A stretch of 64,000 bases of DNA. Origin: Tiliqua scincoides (taxonomy: Eukaryota; Chordata; Lepidosauria; Squamata; Scincidae). The stretch is from assembly GCF_035046505.1 (NCBI RefSeq), contig NC_089827.1, positions 61,260,856 through 61,324,855 of the forward strand, given 5' to 3'. Under the pieces are notes generated by a model. It saw nothing but the letters and a program-made list of their open reading frames with translations, ran no database searches and was not told where the DNA came from. This document shows positions 61,701 to 64,000 of this stretch, piece after piece (the first letter of the stretch is position 1; the number at the start of each line of letters is the position of its first letter). Made by a program: the position numbers and the translations under genes.

Positions 61701-63809
61701 TAGTGCTGTGGATGTCTCAGATTTTATCTACAGTCCTGTTTATCTTGGAATACCTTCCTGCATAGACTTTAAAAGGGAGCTACAGCCCATTTCTTGCACT
61801 TTAAACTCGGAGCTTGAGAACCACCATTCCACTGTATGAACAAAAAGCATTTAACAAATCCATCAATTAGAGAGTAGTTAAAACTCTAAAACCACAAGTC
61901 AACCAGCAAAAACCCTCCTAAATCACGACATGGGGGAATCTTATCCACACGCCTCAACCCCATTCAGAATTTCCAGCCTCTCAAACGACTCCTTCTTACC
62001 CATAAGCCGATGTCTTTTTGAGAATAGAGGGTGGCTGGGCTCCAGGGAGCGGTATGTCTTGAATGAGGATGTTGGAGGGCGCATGAGGCATATCTGGCAA
62101 GGGGATGCTCTCCACCTCAACATGCTGAGCATTCTGAAAAAAATTAAAGTACCACTTAAGCGGATCTTCAGGAGGATATCAGAATGCACATTGTCCTTGT
62201 TTTGTGTAAAAGCATATGAGATTTCTGAAACGTCTCCAGACACTGTATCCCAATTAATACTGGATGGGCAGATCTAGCAAATGAAAGTTACAACAGCAAC
62301 CCAAAGCGACAGTAGAAGCTCACAATTGGGAAACCAAGGTTGACATATAAGAGCAACAACACTGACTTATAATCAGCCTTTGCTGAAATAAAGTGAAATA
62401 CTCCGAGTGCTGTATAAGCATTATTAAATCAGCCTCTAAGAATTTTACAGCATGAGCTCTAGCAAGCCTTTCAATGCCTAATGCATATCAGGCAGCCAAT
62501 AGCACATTTGGGGACTAACATTTAGTTCCTGTAACGCAACTGTGTGGAAGGAACATCATGTAGCAAGTCACAGAAATGCAGTGGCCCAAGCAATGTCAGT
62601 CAAGTAGATGAAACCTGAGGTAGGGAACAGCTGGGATTCTCGTGCTGTTCAAGCCATCCAACAGACATGGTGCTGCTCTTCAAGTACCAACCACACTGCG
62701 CTGACACATGCAGACTGGGGGTAAGAGGCCATAAAGGAGAAGTGCATATTTGGCACATGATAACTAAGCAAAGGAAATCTGAAAAGCAACTAAAGAACCA
62801 GTCTTGCAACATGCAAGCATAATCAAAGGGTAATAGGTAAGCAACAAGGGCAGATACCTTTACAGCATCAAAGTACTGGCTGAGCTGCGACCTCTTCTGT
62901 TCATATTCCACCTCGAGCTTGCGCAACTCCTTGAAAATGTCTGGATTCTCCTTCTCATACAGCCGCAGGATGCGCTCAAAAGTCTCACGCAGTTTCTTGC
63001 GTTTGTCCTTTAGCACCTTCTCATTAAGTTGGGGTTGCTGCACTGGGTTAAACTCTAATCAAGAGACAGAAGGATCAGGACAGCCAAATGAAAGCAAAAG
63101 AGAATGTTGCAGGACAAACCTCAAGGTCTTTACTTTCTCTCCCACTTCCCCCACCCCAAACATGTAATGAACATGCCACAAAGCACGCTGTGACAGCATT
63201 AAAGTTTGCAATGCCAACAGGAAGCCCTGTGCTATCCCACCGGCACCAGTGCAGGACCCAGTGTGCACTGCAGCAGATAAGCTCCATACCGAGCAGCCTG
63301 GGGCAGGGGGGAAGGAAGGGGATAGGTGGAAAGGGGCCCAGATCAGCAATACAGGCATGCACCTTATCCTATCCCCCTTCCCAGGTCAGATTCGCTGACA
63401 CAGATTTACTCAAACTTACTCCAGTAATTATGAGGTGCAGGTCCAAGCAGACCCCTAGTCACAGATGTGGCTTCTCTAGGACAAGGGGACACATGTCCCC
63501 ATACCTCGAGGCAACCTGCAAAATTCCCCTGGCCCCACTGCATCAGTGTGGGGGGATTTCAATAGGATTGGGCTGTCAATCTCCTTTCTCTAACACACAA
63601 TACAGTTTCAAATGATGTCTGTCAAATCACATAGGCCCATTTCCTCCTTCTGGCTTTTACTGTGTGCTGCCCTCTCTCCATTCAAGTCTGCAAAAAGGCC
63701 TGCATTCAAACTCACCCATTTCATCCAGTTTTTCCATGTCTCGAATGATTTGCTTGGGATCCTTCATCTTCAGTACTGCTGCTCGGACCATCATACGCTG
63801 CTTCTTGTT
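52304..63809 (-). CDS. WBP11: WW domain-binding protein 11 (nine exons, N-terminus off-window)
   Basis: Joining 63716-63809, 62858-63054, 62000-62133, 59835-60034, 57753-57944, 56503-56604, 53738-54046, 53105-53287 and 52304-52722 gives 1830 bases, i.e. 609 residues plus a stop. Every junction is GT-AG and in phase. Human WBP11 is 641 residues, so only about 32 N-terminal residues (MGRRST...) are missing to the right. WBP11 is a nuclear protein that binds WW-domain proteins such as PQBP1 and activates pre-mRNA splicing. Visible parts in order: a basic N-region, a coiled-coil-like charged helix (KVLKDKRKKLRETFERIL), proline-rich stretches, an acidic Asp/Glu/Ser block, a basic KKKK nuclear-type signal, a second acidic block, very proline-rich PPGPPPG repeats with PGR-type WW-binding motifs, and the conserved C-terminus ending EAFMKEMEGLL. 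No break was found. Confidence 0.97.
53105..53287 (-). CDS. WBP11: WBP11 exon, proline-rich repeats
   Basis: 183 bases, phase 1 at both ends. It encodes GAPPFLRPPGLPGLRGPLP and then repeated PPGPPPG/PPGRPPG units, the WW-domain-binding segment. The complementary strand is open too, but only as a glycine-rich shadow. Confidence 0.95.
53738..54046 (-). CDS. WBP11: WBP11 exon, acidic block and proline-rich start
   Basis: 309 bases, phase 1 at both ends. It encodes QEIPEGGKEIEEYSEEE, a run of aspartates, a glutamine-rich spacer and IQAPPMPGPPPLGPPPAPP. Confidence 0.96.
54829..55302. mobile_element. Tigger/pogo-like relic in a WBP11 intron
   Basis: It starts TACAGGTATAACCGAATTATC and continues CCACGGATTTTTCACCCATGG, the kind of 5' end seen in Tigger-like elements, and may end near GGATACTGTA. 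It is old; the right end is uncertain. Confidence 0.4.
56010..56356 (-). mobile_element. hAT-type relic, family 3
   Basis: It aligns along its length with the reverse complement of 35267-35614 (shared TTTGCAGCTAATGAGTTC and GCTGTTTGGCCCT, end GTTTGACACCC). The ends and duplication are decayed. Confidence 0.75.
56503..56604 (-). CDS. WBP11: WBP11 exon, basic signal
   Basis: 102 bases, phase 1 at both ends, after TTCTGCAG and before GTAAAG. It encodes LSVRFADMPGKSRKKKKN and LTPLQAMMLRMA; the RKKKK run is a likely nuclear signal. Confidence 0.97.
56907..57499 (+). mobile_element. Non-autonomous hAT-type element, family 4, in a WBP11 intron
   Basis: A 593-bp element with termini CAGGATTTCCCAAACTG and, on the reverse strand, CAGTGGTTCCCAAAT. 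A perfect 8-bp duplication AATTAGAC flanks it (56899-56906 and 57500-57507). Confidence 0.93.
57753..57944 (-). CDS. WBP11: WBP11 exon, acidic block
   Basis: 192 bases, phase 1 at both ends, after GCTTGTCAG and before GTACGT. It encodes STSEDEGYPEDMDQDKHDD, then alternating Asp/Ser and FVHDDGTEREGGEDKK. Confidence 0.97.
   Translation of the reverse strand, partial: VHKDMMKRLPVPVKMRGTLRTWTRTNTMTQLMTVTLTGVMWIVKGRSLFMMTALSGRVVKTRN
58110..58676 (-). mobile_element. LINE copy C, 3' fragment in a WBP11 intron
   Basis: A third, 5'-truncated copy of the LINE at 1-1018, starting at codons for LSAFHMRC and reaching the tail hairpin (58122-58135). One in-frame stop replaces an arginine codon after GRPQL, consistent with a CpG change. 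Otherwise it is very close to copy A. It is antisense to neither gene exons nor splice sites. Confidence 0.92.
58810..59107 (+). mobile_element. hAT-type element, family 2, in a WBP11 intron
   Basis: A 298-bp element with termini CAGGGGTCTCCAAAC and the same sequence on the reverse strand at the right end. It is related to 30388-30707. The flanking 8-mers match poorly. Confidence 0.82.
59835..60034 (-). CDS. WBP11: WBP11 exon, proline-rich and charged
   Basis: 200 bases, phase 2 in and phase 1 out, after TTATTTCTAG and before GTAAAT. It encodes LPPPGHGVPRLPPGRKPPG, a polyproline run, QMYGRKVGF and RRREEEVSYSPET. Confidence 0.96.
60239..60423 (+). mobile_element. Short hAT-type element, family 4, in a WBP11 intron
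   Basis: The termini AATGGTTCCCAAACTG and, on the reverse strand, AATGGTTCCCAAACTT bound about 185 bp. The flanks CTCTAATC and CTCTCTAA are alike. Confidence 0.65.
60605..60740 (-). mobile_element. 5S rRNA-derived SINE with LINE tail, in a WBP11 intron
   Basis: On the minus strand 60644-60740 is 5S rRNA sequence (AGCAGGGTCAGGCCTGG, then TTAGTACTTGGATGGGAGAC and ACCGGGTGCTGTAGGC) with a short internal deletion near its start. It is followed at 60605-60643 by the LINE tail with hairpin stem AGTCT/AGACT and loop TTCG. It is closer to true 5S than the copy at 12371-12525. Confidence 0.92.
61226..61614 (+). mobile_element. Tigger/pogo-like non-autonomous element
   Basis: A 389-bp element with termini CAGGTGGGCCTTGTATTCGC and, on the reverse strand, CAGGTGGAGCCTGTTTATCT, flanked by TA on both sides (61224-61225 and 61615-61616). 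The start and the phrase GGACCCCCCACAGATACC are typical of Tigger-derived elements. Confidence 0.78.
62000..62133 (-). CDS. WBP11: WBP11 exon, hydrophobic-proline segment
   Basis: 134 bases, phase 0 in and phase 2 out. It encodes NAQHVEVESIPLPDMPHAPS and then ILIQDIPLPGAQPPSILKKT, close to the human protein. Confidence 0.97.
62858..63054 (-). CDS. WBP11: WBP11 exon, charged helix
   Basis: 197 bases, phase 1 in and phase 0 out. It encodes EFNPVQQPQLNEKVLKDKRK, then ERILRLYEKENPDIFKEL and EVEYEQKRSQLSQYFDAVK, a long charged helix of the WBP11 N-terminal domain. Confidence 0.97.
63225..63570. repeat. GC-rich foldback-type repeat material in a WBP11 intron
   Basis: It resembles the GGGCCCAATCCTATCC family: GGCACCAGTGCAGG, CCTTATCCTATCC and TTCAATAGGATTGGGCT occur in the same style. 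Boundaries are uncertain. Confidence 0.4.
63716..63809 (-). CDS. WBP11: WBP11 exon, N-terminal basic region
   Basis: 94 bases, phase 0 in and phase 1 out, after GAATTCAG and before GTGAGT. It encodes NKKQRMMVRAAVLKMKDPKQ and then IIRDMEKLDEM. This is the first WBP11 exon in the window. Confidence 0.96.
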
Positions 63810-64000
63810 CTGAATTCACCAGAAAAGACGACATCGGGGGAACAAAGTTCATTAGAAGTGCAAAATACTGAATAGTGATACATACTAGTAAAAGGCAACA
63901 TACAAACACTTCAAATAAATAGTATTCTTCTATTTAGTTATATCTACAAATCTGACATCATTCTGACAACATAAGGAGGAATATGTTAACAGCCCAGGAT

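Overview
The window is vertebrate genomic DNA, most likely from a squamate reptile (inference). Evidence: spliced genes with GT-AG introns; replication-dependent histone genes with stem-loop 3' ends; CR1- and L2-type LINE tails; many short hAT-type elements with 8-bp target duplications; and SINEs whose head is 5S rRNA sequence, a type described in lizards. No bacterial, plasmid or CRISPR features were seen.

Layout. 0-12 kb: repeat-rich, with two near-identical LINE copies (1-1018, 7001-8451), a candidate LTR fossil (5491-6878) and one decayed fucolectin-domain exon (1192-1477, minus). 12.4-25 kb: a 5S-derived SINE, an isolated C-type-lectin-like exon (12714-12848, minus), two L2 tails and mostly gene-free DNA. 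25.9-34.9 kb (minus): a complete six-exon gene for a secreted 409-residue protein with a signal peptide, a fucolectin-type (FTP) domain and a pentraxin domain, i.e. a pentraxin fusion protein. 39.2-47.4 kb: a histone island with two H3.2 genes facing away from each other and an H1 gene between them. Each has TATA, CCAAT and a 3' stem-loop with a downstream purine element. An orphan histone-like promoter block and many foldback repeats lie between them. 52.3-63.8 kb (minus): nine exons of WBP11 through the stop codon; only about the first 32 residues lie beyond the right edge.

Gene content. The lectin-type exons (FTP-pentraxin gene, dead FTP paralogue, C-type lectin exon) suggest a small locus of secreted innate-immune lectins. 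WBP11 is a nuclear splicing factor. Histone genes beside WBP11 match the human 12p12.3 neighbourhood, where H2AJ and H4C16 lie next to WBP11, so the histone island is probably an old syntenic block.

Most notable observations: a LINE and two unrelated non-autonomous elements share one 3' tail with a small hairpin whose stem is constant while its loop varies. A 68-bp near-perfect palindrome lies in one H3 promoter region. The intact FTP domain has lost the fucose-binding histidine that its dead paralogue still has.
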